Shown here one piece after another: positions 16,102 through 23,214 of a stretch of DNA of 30,511 nt. The stretch spans positions 1-30,511 of the forward strand of contig DBBP01000025.1 of assembly GCA_002292285.1 (NCBI GenBank), in the 5' to 3' direction. The translations under genes and the position numbers were made by a program. The notes beneath the pieces are model-generated. The model did no database searches. It was not told the origin of the DNA and saw only the letters and a program-made list of their open reading frames with translations. Origin of the DNA: Proteobacteria bacterium UBA981. Lineage in GTDB: Bacteria; Pseudomonadota; Gammaproteobacteria; Ga0077536. Each line of letters begins with the position of its first letter. Position 1 is the first letter of the stretch.

Positions 16102-16294
16102 GGATGCCATGCTGGTGGGGTTCTTCGGCGCAATGGTCACGACAGCTCATGCCGAAATTGAAGTGCCTGTCGAACCTGTGCCGGCTGAGCTGCTGGAGTT
16201 TTTGCTTGAGTGGCAAGACGAACAGGGTGAGCCGGTGGATCCGGACATGCTTGACGTCAGCCCATCGCTTGCACCGGCATCAGCAGATGATTAG
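16091..16294 (+). CDS. Small exported protein of the sigma operon
   Basis: This 67-residue protein has a signal-peptide-like start (MRVRDAMLVGFFGAMVTTAHA) and a short acidic mature part with VPVEPVPAELLEFLLEWQDEQGEPVDPDMLD. Its ATG overlaps the end of the upstream gene by 11 bases, and its stop overlaps the next start. The overlaps on both sides, and a signal peptide followed by a periplasmic-type acidic segment, support a real gene. No family is recognised. An in-frame ATG at 16109 is an alternative start. Confidence 0.65.
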   Translation: MRVRDAMLVGFFGAMVTTAHAEIEVPVEPVPAELLEFLLEWQDEQGEPVDPDMLDVSPSLAPASADD

Positions 16295-16814
16295 GCGCTT
16301 AGCGCTATGCCTCACTCTGGCAGCGGTGTTGGTCGCCGCCGGGCTGGTCCATGCCCAAACGAGTGCTGACGACTTTAGTGCGCTGCCGCCGTCCGAGCAG
16401 CGCGTCTTATCCAGCCAACGAGACGCCTGGCAGAAGCTTACGCCGCAACGACGCAACAGGCTCCGCGCCGGCGCGCAAAAATGGTTGGCTATGGAACCCG
16501 AGCAACGCCGCGGGGCACGCGAACGTTTTCAGCGTTGGCAAGGCCTGTCTGATTCCGAACGAACAAACTTACGTGAACGACTCGCCGCCTTCCGTGGGCT
16601 CCCCGCTGTGCAGCAGCAGCGCCTGCGCAGGACCTATCAAGCTTACCGAAAATTACCGGCGCGCGAGCGCCAGTTATTACGCAAAAAATGGCGTGCGCTC
16701 CCTGCCGAGAAGCGTGCGAAGCTCCGCGACGAACGGACGCTTGCGCGTGAGCGGCGACGGGCCAAGGGCGACAATGCCGTACGCGCGCGTCGCGCAGAGC
16801 GCAAAAAAAAATAA
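16287..16814 (+). CDS. DUF3106 exported protein
   Basis: The 175-residue protein has a signal peptide (MIRRLALCLTLAAVLVAAGLVHA) and a mature part made of repeated helical segments typical of DUF3106: LPPSEQRVLSSQRDAWQKL, LTPQRRNRLRAGAQKWL, MEPEQRRGARERFQRW, LSDSERTNLRERL, and similar ones after. It ends in a very basic tail (ERRRAKGDN, RARRAERKKK). The start at 16287 overlaps the previous stop. These proteins accompany ECF sigma / DUF3619 pairs and are thought to act in the periplasm, with no known activity. An upstream ATG at 16104 would give 61 spurious residues. Confidence 0.85.
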   Translation: MIRRLALCLTLAAVLVAAGLVHAQTSADDFSALPPSEQRVLSSQRDAWQKLTPQRRNRLRAGAQKWLAMEPEQRRGARERFQRWQGLSDSERTNLRERLAAFRGLPAVQQQRLRRTYQAYRKLPARERQLLRKKWRALPAEKRAKLRDERTLARERRRAKGDNAVRARRAERKKK

Positions 16815-16876
16815 AAGTTCGCGCTATTGAGCGAGACGCTTAACGCGCCAGCAACGCAGCGAAAACCGAAGAAGTA

Positions 16877-16910
16877 AGCCGCCTCGCGTCCAGCAGCGCT
16901 CAAGGCGGCT
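16877..16910. terminator. Possible hairpin between convergent genes
   Basis: The 8-base arms agccgcct (16877-16884) and aggcggct (16903-16910) are perfect inverted copies, with an 18-base loop. The hairpin lies between the DUF3106 gene (plus) and the acyl-CoA dehydrogenase (minus), where a terminator serving both is expected. There is no T-run, so the assignment is weak. Confidence 0.3.
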
Positions 16911-17037
16911 GCGGCAGTCGGATCGTTAGTCACAGGTGAACACATTCATGCGCTAGGCAGATTAGTAAAGTCGTCGCGTTCAGCGCTGCCTGCCCAAGCG
17001 CCAGGAATGCTCGCCTGAGTGTCATTCGATTAATGGA

Positions 17038-18831
17038 TTAGAACGCCTCTGCTTCCAGCGCCATCATCGTTTCAGAACCAGCCTCAACTCGTGCGCGATG
17101 AACGCTGCTTTCGCTCAGCATGTGGGAATAGAAATAGCGCGCGGTGATTAACTTGTTCTCGTAAAACTTTGCGTCGCCTTCGCCGCGCTTGATGCCGTCG
17201 AGCGCGGCGCGCGCGATCTGCCCCCACATATGACCAAACATCACCAATGCCATCAAATGCAGATACGGCACTGAGGCGGCGCCCGCGTTGTCCGGTTTGG
17301 CCATCGCGTTGCTCATTAACCAACTGGTCGCGGCCTGCAAATCGCTGAGCGCCTCGCTCAATTTCGCCACCAAAGGCCCCATGGTCTCGTCGTCCTTATG
17401 CTCGCTGATAAAACGTCCGACGATGGACAGATACGTTCGCAAGGCCCGTCCTCCTTTGGCGGGCAACTTGCGCCCGACCAGATCGAGCGCCTGAATGCCG
17501 TTGGTGCCTTCGTAGATCATCGCGATGCGAGCGTCGCGGACGAACTGTTCCATACCCCACTCGCGAATATAGCCATGGCCACCAAGGCACTGTTGCGCAT
17601 TGGTGGCGTTCTCGAAGCCTTTGTCGGTGAAAAATGCCTTGATCACAGGGGTCAGGAGACCAATCAGGTCTTCCGCCTCATCACGGACTTCAGGCGTGTC
17701 GCCGCAGTGTGTCAGGTCGACCTGCAATGCGCCCCAAAGTGCCAGTGCGCGGGCACCTTCATTGAAGGCGCGCGCATTCATTAACATGCGGCGGACGTCG
17801 GGGTGGACGATGATCGGATCGGCCTTGTCGTCGGCATTTTTTGGCCCGCTTAGTGCGCGTCCCTGCAAGCGATCGCGCGCATAGCCGGCGGCGTTCTGGC
17901 TCGCAACTTCGGAAATCGCCAGCCCTTGCAGACCTACCCCGAGCCGCGCGGCATTCATCATGATGAACATCGCGCGCATACCTTTTTCTTTCTCGCCGAT
18001 CAGATACCCGGTTGCCCCGTCGTAATTGAGCACACACGTCGCGTTGCCGTGAATGCCCATTTTCTTTTCGATTGAACCGCAACTGACCTGATTGCGTGCG
18101 CCAAGTGAGCCGTCATCATTAATCAGAAACTTCGGCACAATAAACAACGAAATGCCGCGCACGCTATCGGGCGAGTCGGGCATCTTGGCGAGTACCAGAT
18201 GAATGATGTTCTCACTCATATCGTGGTCGCCGGCTGAGATAAATATTTTCGTACCACTGACGCGATAGCTACCGTCGGCCTGCGGTTCTGCTTTGGTACG
18301 TAGCAAGCCAAGATCAGTTCCACACTGTGGCTCGGTTAGATTCATCGTGCCGCTCCACACGCCCTCAATCATTTTCGGCACGTAACGTTGCTGCTGTTCC
18401 TGGCTACCAACCGCCTGAATGGCCGCGATCGCGCCATGCGTCAAACCGGGATACATCGCGAACGCCATGTTGGCTGAGATCAGGTACTCCTCAAAAGCTG
18501 TCGCAATGACGTGCGGCAGTCCCTGACCGCCAAATTCTGCGGATTGCGCTAGGCCCTGCCAGCCGGCTGCGCAGAACTCCTTGTAAGCTTCTTTGAAGCC
18601 GGGCGGTGCAGTCACACTGCCGTCGGCATTGCGCACGCACCCGATATCATCACCGACCTGATTAAGCGGCTGTAATACTTCTTCGACAAACTTGGAACCT
18701 TCTTCAAGTATGGCCGAGACCAGGTCCGGGGTTGCCTCATCGAACCCGGCAAGGTGGGCGTAATCGGCAATGCGAATGACTTCGTTGAGAATAAAGCTCG
18801 TGTCTTCGACCGGGGCTTTGTAAATCGGCAT
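17038..18831 (-). CDS. Large acyl-CoA dehydrogenase (FadE5/DmdC-like, about 600 residues)
   Basis: The 597-residue protein belongs to the long ACAD group with an additional C-terminal helical domain, which includes DmdC (3-methylmercaptopropionyl-CoA dehydrogenase) and FadE5. Signatures: MNLTEPQCGTDLGLLRTKA for substrate and FAD contacts, KIFISAGDHD, an arginine-rich KADPIIVHPDVRRML insert, and the catalytic Glu441 in IYEGTNGIQALDLVGRK. It oxidises acyl-CoA to enoyl-CoA using FAD and passes electrons to ETF. A good aggag site is 8 bases from ATG. It follows the PanE-like gene by 49 bases. Which acyl chain it uses is not decided by sequence; DmdC is one possibility but the neighbouring dmd genes are absent. 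Confidence 0.93.
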   Translation of the reverse strand: MPIYKAPVEDTSFILNEVIRIADYAHLAGFDEATPDLVSAILEEGSKFVEEVLQPLNQVGDDIGCVRNADGSVTAPPGFKEAYKEFCAAGWQGLAQSAEFGGQGLPHVIATAFEEYLISANMAFAMYPGLTHGAIAAIQAVGSQEQQQRYVPKMIEGVWSGTMNLTEPQCGTDLGLLRTKAEPQADGSYRVSGTKIFISAGDHDMSENIIHLVLAKMPDSPDSVRGISLFIVPKFLINDDGSLGARNQVSCGSIEKKMGIHGNATCVLNYDGATGYLIGEKEKGMRAMFIMMNAARLGVGLQGLAISEVASQNAAGYARDRLQGRALSGPKNADDKADPIIVHPDVRRMLMNARAFNEGARALALWGALQVDLTHCGDTPEVRDEAEDLIGLLTPVIKAFFTDKGFENATNAQQCLGGHGYIREWGMEQFVRDARIAMIYEGTNGIQALDLVGRKLPAKGGRALRTYLSIVGRFISEHKDDETMGPLVAKLSEALSDLQAATSWLMSNAMAKPDNAGAASVPYLHLMALVMFGHMWGQIARAALDGIKRGEGDAKFYENKLITARYFYSHMLSESSVHRARVEAGSETMMALEAEAF

Positions 18832-18880
18832 GAAGGCGTCTCCTGATGAGTAGGCTCGCTTAGAGTTGTTGAGGCATTAT

Positions 18881-19828
18881 TTAGCGCGGCAGATCGTTAA
18901 GGCCTGCTGCAAGTGCATAACACTGCGCGGTAACCGGCGCGTCGATACCCAGACGTTCTGCTTCGCGCGCCACGTAGCCCAATGTTTCGTGTACTTCGAG
19001 TTGGCGACCTGCCTCGAGATCCTGCAACGATGACATGCGATGGTTAGGCGCTTTAGCGTGCATATCGCGGCCCGCCTCGCGGACTTTCTCGATGGCGTCG
19101 GCAACAGGTAGTGTTGAAATACCCTTAACCGGCATGATCGAATCTTCCAGCAACGGGATGTTCCGCGCGGCCGCGAGTGCCGCAACTTCGCGAATCAAAG
19201 ACGCCACAATACCGGCCAGATGAGGATTATTGAGAAACACACCGGTTGTCGTACGGGCACTAATCGACATAAAGAACAGCGCGATCCAGCCGACGAACTT
19301 AGTCCATTCAACGCTTTCTATCTCGGCGCTGGCCGCACTCACCACGCCGGCACGGTTCATCGCCTGCGCTATCCCGCTTGCGAGCGGTTCCGCTCCGCCA
19401 ACGAAAAGACACACATTGCGGGTGAAGGCGACCGTGCCGTCAGTGAACATTTCGCCGCTGAAGTTTGCCATACATCCGAGCACCCGCTCGGCACCGAACA
19501 CGGCTGCCAACTGGTCATTCTTCATCACGCCGTTGGCAAGCGAGAACACCGCATTGGGCATGACACCGTTGCTGGCCGCCAGGGCGGCTTCCATGTGGTA
19601 GGTCTTCACCGCGTAGATCAGAACGTCGTTGTCGAGCGTCGGATCGAGTTCGCCCGCAACCGTACACGGCAGCGCCAGTTCGCGCAGTCCGTAGACGCGC
19701 AAACCGTTCTTGGCGAGATATTTGGCGCGCTCGCCGCGCGCGATCATGCGCACCTCGTGGCCCGCCTCGATCAAGTGAGCGCCGAGGATCGTGCCGAGGG
19801 CACCCGCACCAACGATTGAAAATCGCAT
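18881..19828 (-). CDS. Ketopantoate reductase (PanE/ApbA)-family oxidoreductase
   Basis: The 315-residue protein starts with the NADP-binding Rossmann motif GAGALG at residues 7-12 and has the ApbA C-terminal helical domain. Lys177 in VEWTKFVGW aligns with the catalytic Lys of 2-dehydropantoate 2-reductase. The following stretch (IALFFMSISARTTTG) lacks the Asn usually seen in true PanE, and the gene lies beside an acyl-CoA dehydrogenase and a P450, so it may reduce another 2-keto or 3-keto acid derivative in catabolism. The ATG at 19828 has ggag 6 bases upstream; an in-frame TTG five codons earlier is the alternative. It is divergent from the P450 gene, with 76 bases between them. Confidence 0.82.
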   Translation of the reverse strand: MRFSIVGAGALGTILGAHLIEAGHEVRMIARGERAKYLAKNGLRVYGLRELALPCTVAGELDPTLDNDVLIYAVKTYHMEAALAASNGVMPNAVFSLANGVMKNDQLAAVFGAERVLGCMANFSGEMFTDGTVAFTRNVCLFVGGAEPLASGIAQAMNRAGVVSAASAEIESVEWTKFVGWIALFFMSISARTTTGVFLNNPHLAGIVASLIREVAALAAARNIPLLEDSIMPVKGISTLPVADAIEKVREAGRDMHAKAPNHRMSSLQDLEAGRQLEVHETLGYVAREAERLGIDAPVTAQCYALAAGLNDLPR

Positions 19829-19863
19829 TTCATTCTCCGCCAAGTTCGCCGGACTAATCAGAT

Positions 19864-19880
19864 GGCGGCTTGACGCCGCC
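19864..19880. promoter_or_regulatory. GC-rich palindrome in the divergent PanE-like/P450 promoter region
   Basis: The arms ggcggc (19864-19869) and gccgcc (19875-19880) form a perfect 6-base palindrome with a 5-base spacer ttgac. It lies in the only 76 bases between two divergent genes, so it could be an operator or an RNA hairpin affecting both. No regulator is known. Confidence 0.35.
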
Positions 19881-19904
19881 TGCCTTGAGGTCCAACTTTA
19901 TCCC

Positions 19905-21269
19905 ATGAGCGCACTGAATTCGCTACCGCCTGGACCCACCAGTCACCCGATTGTGCAGTTGCTGCGCTACTCGTTTCGGCCGCTGGCATTTTTGGAAGAT
20001 TGCGCACGCTGGGGCGAGACCTTTTCATTTCGCCTGGCGGGCTTCGGTGACATGGTGCAGTTAACGCGGCCGGAGGATATTCGCGAGGTTTTTCGCGGTG
20101 ATCCAGCCATCCTGCATGCGGGCGAGGGTAACGCCCTGCTTGCAACCCTGGTTGGCGATACCTCGGTACTGGTGCTCGACGACGCGCCACACAGTCGCCA
20201 GCGCCGCATTCTGATGCCGCCGCTAAAAGGCGAGCGCATGCTGAACTTTTTTGAGGTTATGCAAAGCGAAGCGCTGACCACCGCGCGGACATGGGCGGGC
20301 GAGGACAGCGTGCGGGCCGACACGGCGATGCAGAGCATCACCTTGCGTGTGATCCTGCGCGCTGTGCTCGGCATCGACACCGGTGATGACTTCGCTGAGC
20401 TGGAAGACTCCATGAAGCGCCTGTTGACCGAGGCCCGTCACCCGCTGGTGTTGGTGATGTACAACCTCTTTCCACCCAAGCGCCACGCCAATTCGCGTAT
20501 TTTGCCGTTTTACCGCCTCAAGCGGCGCTTCGATGAATGTTTGTACCGGGTTATTGCCAAGCGCCGCGCTATGGCCGCCGGGCAACGACCAGCGTGCCTG
20601 CTTAGCGATCTGCAAGAGATGCAGCACGACGACGGTAGCGGCATCAGTGATGTCGAGATTCGCGATGCGGTGGTCACCATTTTAGCCGCCGGACACGACA
20701 CCACTGCGTTATCACTCGCCTGGGCATTCGAGCAGATTCTGCCGCGCGCCGACGTCGTCGCGCGCATCGAAGCTGAACTCGCGGACGTATGCGAAGGACA
20801 ATTGCCGCGCCCGCAAGATATCGCGCAACTCGACTATCTCGATGCCGCCGTGCGCGAGAGTTTGCGCATCCGCAACATCCTGCCGTTCGTCGTGCGCGTG
20901 CTTAAAGACGATTTCACCGTCGGCGGCGTGACCTATCCGGCCGGCGTCATTCTGTGCCCGTCGATTCACTTGCTGCATCGACGTGAAGATCTCTACCCGC
21001 AGGCAGAGACCTTCCGGCCCGAGCGCTATATGGAGCGCAAATTCCAGAGCCACGAATGGAATCCGTTCGGCGGCGGTAATCGCGCCTGCCTCGGCCAGGC
21101 ATTTGCCCTGTATGAAATGAAAGTGGTGCTCGCGACCCTGTTCGCAACGTTGACCATGACTCGTCCTGAGGGTGCTGTTTCGAAACCCGTACGCCGTGGT
21201 ATCGCGGTGGGGCCGAGCGACGGTGCGCGCCTGCAAGCGAAATATCGCAACAATCTGGCCGACGCCTGA
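19905..21269 (+). CDS. Cytochrome P450 monooxygenase
   Basis: The 454-residue protein has all P450 signatures: the I-helix AGHDTT (residues 262-267) for oxygen activation, the ExxR motif ESLR (318-321), a PERY segment, and the heme loop FGGGNRACLG with Cys395 as thiolate ligand. It begins LPPGPTSHPIVQLL, a proline-rich start without a clear membrane anchor, so it is probably soluble and depends on a separate ferredoxin and reductase, which are not in the window. It probably hydroxylates a hydrophobic molecule. The neighbouring lipid-type oxidation genes fit that, but the substrate is unknown. An ATG-like start further up (19791) lies inside the opposite gene and is rejected. Confidence 0.95.
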   Translation: MSALNSLPPGPTSHPIVQLLRYSFRPLAFLEDCARWGETFSFRLAGFGDMVQLTRPEDIREVFRGDPAILHAGEGNALLATLVGDTSVLVLDDAPHSRQRRILMPPLKGERMLNFFEVMQSEALTTARTWAGEDSVRADTAMQSITLRVILRAVLGIDTGDDFAELEDSMKRLLTEARHPLVLVMYNLFPPKRHANSRILPFYRLKRRFDECLYRVIAKRRAMAAGQRPACLLSDLQEMQHDDGSGISDVEIRDAVVTILAAGHDTTALSLAWAFEQILPRADVVARIEAELADVCEGQLPRPQDIAQLDYLDAAVRESLRIRNILPFVVRVLKDDFTVGGVTYPAGVILCPSIHLLHRREDLYPQAETFRPERYMERKFQSHEWNPFGGGNRACLGQAFALYEMKVVLATLFATLTMTRPEGAVSKPVRRGIAVGPSDGARLQAKYRNNLADA

Positions 21270-21407
21270 ATTCCGCCGCCTTGCTTCGCCACCCGAAATA
21301 CGCGCGGCGATGGGGCGCAAGATAGCGCACGCCGTTACAACTGGCTTGATAGTTTGCGGATACTATCCACGTTCAAATTCGCGATTTAACTTGGGGTAGT
21401 GACTGGT

Positions 21408-22628
21408 ATGCGTTGTGAAGTGGTGGCCATCGGAACTGAGCTCCTGCTCGGCCAGATTATCGATACGAACTCGTCCTGGATTGGTGAGAAACTGGCTTTG
21501 AACGGTATCGATTCTTTGCACCAAACCAAAGTTGGCGATAACCACGAGCGCATCGTCGACAGCCTGCGTCTGGCGCTGTCGCGCAGCGAAGCGGTGATTT
21601 GTTGCGGTGGCCTTGGACCCACTCAGGACGACATTACGCGTGCAGCAATAGCTGAGGTGATGGGTGTTGAACTTGAGTTCCACGCCGATATCGCAGCCCA
21701 CATTCGTCATATTTTCGAATCCCGCGGGCGCGCCATGCCCGAGAACAATCTCGCCCAGGCCGAGGTGCCGATCGGTGGGCGGCCTATTCCTGATCAGCCC
21801 GGCACTGCGCCCGGCTTGATTTGCCCCTTGGGTGAGAAAGTCATCTATGCCGTTCCCGGCGTGCCCTATGAGATGCATCAGATGATGGAAACGGCGATTC
21901 TGCCAGACCTGATCGAGCGCGCCGGCCTGAAAGCCGTCATTAAAAGTCGCGTGTTGCGTACCTGGGGACACAGCGAGTCGCGACTGGCCGAATTGCTCGC
22001 CGACCGTATCGACGAACTCGACGCGCGGGGTAATCCTACTCTCGCGTTTCTCGCCAGTGGCATCGAGGGTCTGAAAGTTCGCATCACCGCTAAAGGCGAC
22101 GACGAAGCCGAAGTCGGTCGGTTGATCGAAGCCGAAGAGGCACTCGTTCGCGAACTACTCGGCGAGACTATTTTCGGCACCGACGAGCAGACCATGGAAT
22201 CCGTGGTGCTCGATACTTTGCGTGAGCGCGGATTGACCCTCGCGATAGCGGAAATTACCAGTGGCGGGATTGCCAGCGTGCGTTTTTCCGCGCTCGATCC
22301 CAAAGGCGAGGTATTCCGCGGCAGTATCGTACCCGTGGCAGGACAAAGCCGTGCAGACATACTCGGTGTCAGCGCCGATACCCTTGGGACGCCGGTCGCG
22401 GCGAAAGAATTGGCGCAAGCGGTGCGGCGCGTGTTTGATGCTGATATCGGGCTTGCGACCACCGGCCAACACGATTTGGGCGAAGGTGGCGCAGCGGGTC
22501 AGACCTTTCTCGGCATCGCCGATGCGGATGACGTCGTGGTTGAGCGCGTGCGCCTGCCCGGCGACCGCGAACGCGTACGCCAATTCAGCGTCATCAGCCT
22601 GCTCAACGCGCTGCGTTTACGCCTGTAG
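21408..22628 (+). CDS. CinA-family protein with degenerate NMN-deamidase-like domain
   Basis: The 406-residue protein has the N-terminal MoCF_BD (COG1058-type) domain, starting MRCEVVAIGTELLLGQIIDTNS with GGLGPTQDD near residue 66, and a C-terminal CinA (PncC-like) domain. In active PncC the catalytic Ser lies in an AESCTGG-like motif; here residues 281-287 read AEITSGG. A later conserved GPGG-like motif is replaced by TTGQHDLGEGG. The C-terminal domain therefore probably lost NMN amidohydrolase activity. The usual family start MRxExxAxGTELLLG supports ATG 21408 over the GTG at 21399. It lies 138 bases after the P450 and 30 bases before the selenoprotein gene. Confidence 0.85.
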   Translation: MRCEVVAIGTELLLGQIIDTNSSWIGEKLALNGIDSLHQTKVGDNHERIVDSLRLALSRSEAVICCGGLGPTQDDITRAAIAEVMGVELEFHADIAAHIRHIFESRGRAMPENNLAQAEVPIGGRPIPDQPGTAPGLICPLGEKVIYAVPGVPYEMHQMMETAILPDLIERAGLKAVIKSRVLRTWGHSESRLAELLADRIDELDARGNPTLAFLASGIEGLKVRITAKGDDEAEVGRLIEAEEALVRELLGETIFGTDEQTMESVVLDTLRERGLTLAIAEITSGGIASVRFSALDPKGEVFRGSIVPVAGQSRADILGVSADTLGTPVAAKELAQAVRRVFDADIGLATTGQHDLGEGGAAGQTFLGIADADDVVVERVRLPGDRERVRQFSVISLLNALRLRL

Positions 22629-22643
22629 AATGTCTGCTATCCA

Positions 22644-22650
22644 TAAGGAG
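22644..22650 (+). promoter_or_regulatory. Strong ribosome binding site of the SelW-like gene
   Basis: The sequence taaggag lies 8 bases before the ATG at 22659. It is a near-perfect Shine-Dalgarno at good spacing, in the 30-base gap after CinA. It supports translation of the short frame that otherwise appears to stop after ten codons. Confidence 0.75.
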
Positions 22651-22658
22651 TGTCAGCG

Positions 22659-22874
22659 ATGAAAATTGAGATTGAATACTGCGCAATGTGAAACTACGAG
22701 CCGCAAGCCCTCCGTGCGAGGGAACAGATGCTCAAGTCCGGTTCTCATGAGGTTACGCTGGTCGAAGGCGGCGGTGGCGTGTTTGAGATTCGTATCGACG
22801 AACGGCTGGCATTTTCAAAGAAATCTTGCGGACGTTTTCCACAGCCCGACGAAATCGACTCGTTGCTCCGATAA
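22659..22874 (+). CDS. SelW/Rdx-family selenoprotein with in-frame TGA (selenocysteine at residue 11)
   Basis: Reading the TGA at 22689-22691 as selenocysteine gives a 71-residue protein: MKIEIEYCAM, Sec11, NYEPQALRAR, then EVTLVEGGGGVFEIRIDE, and CGRFPQPDEIDSLL near the end, with TAA at 22872-22874. This is the Rdx/SelW-like thioredoxin fold: beta strand, CxxU (here C8-A-M-U11) redox loop, helix, a GGGGVFE beta turn and a final GRFP-P helix. The CxxC or CxxU position is exactly where the TGA falls. Codons on both sides keep the family pattern, so this is not a random stop. A strong ribosome binding site precedes it, and a SECIS-like hairpin follows the TGA. It lies between CinA and a small gene, all on the plus strand. 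The role is probably thiol redox; partner unknown. Confidence 0.85.
22708..22722 (+). promoter_or_regulatory. Candidate bacterial SECIS hairpin
   Basis: ccctc (22708-22712), loop cgtgc (22713-22717), gaggg (22718-22722): a perfect 5-bp stem. The loop starts 21 bases after the UGA, inside the 16-37-base window described for bacterial SECIS elements, and has a G among its first two bases, as the consensus requires. It would bind SelB for Sec insertion. Confidence 0.7.
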
Positions 22875-22888
22875 CGCCGAACTTTAAC

Positions 22889-23170
22889 GTGTTGGTTCGC
22901 AACTGGATAGCAGAACAAGTTGGCCTCGGTTACATCAATTTCGAGCGGCTCAGCCAACGCTTGCTAGCGCGCGCAGAAGAAACCGGCGTCGACGTTTCGG
23001 CGAGCGAAATCCGTGTGGTTCTCGAACATCTCATTCGCGACGGTCGTGTTGAAACGTGTCAGTTTCTCGCTGAAGAGCAGCGCTATCACCCAACGGTTTA
23101 CGACGATTCAAATATTTACTGGTATTGGTTTCGCTTGAAAAGCGACAACCCGTACAGCCAGCCGGCGTAA
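22889..23170 (+). CDS. Small protein downstream of the selenoprotein, unknown function
   Basis: The 93-residue protein (start GTG 22889, MLVRNWIAEQVGLGYINFERL) begins 14 bases after the SelW-like stop. It is mostly helical, followed by a short strand region (VETCQFLAEEQRYHPTVYDD) and an aromatic C-terminus (NIYWYWFRLK). The layout resembles a small winged-helix-like fold, but I do not recognise the family. A TTG start at 22826 would overlap the selenoprotein gene and is unlikely. The tight position between the selenoprotein and the amidase suggests co-transcription. Confidence 0.6.
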   Translation: MLVRNWIAEQVGLGYINFERLSQRLLARAEETGVDVSASEIRVVLEHLIRDGRVETCQFLAEEQRYHPTVYDDSNIYWYWFRLKSDNPYSQPA

Positions 23171-23214
23171 CCAGTCGCAAGACCAGACCCGCGTTTGCAT
23201 CCAGGGAGTTCAAC

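Noticed and set aside
22666..22887. A 73-codon open frame overlapping the selenoprotein gene in another frame
   Set aside because: It has no protein-like features and no ribosome binding site, while the SelW-like frame matches a family and has a strong Shine-Dalgarno.
22826..22888. TTG start that extends the small gene into the SelW-like gene
   Set aside because: It would overlap by 49 bases and the added residues look unlike a protein. GTG 22889 follows the SelW-like stop neatly.
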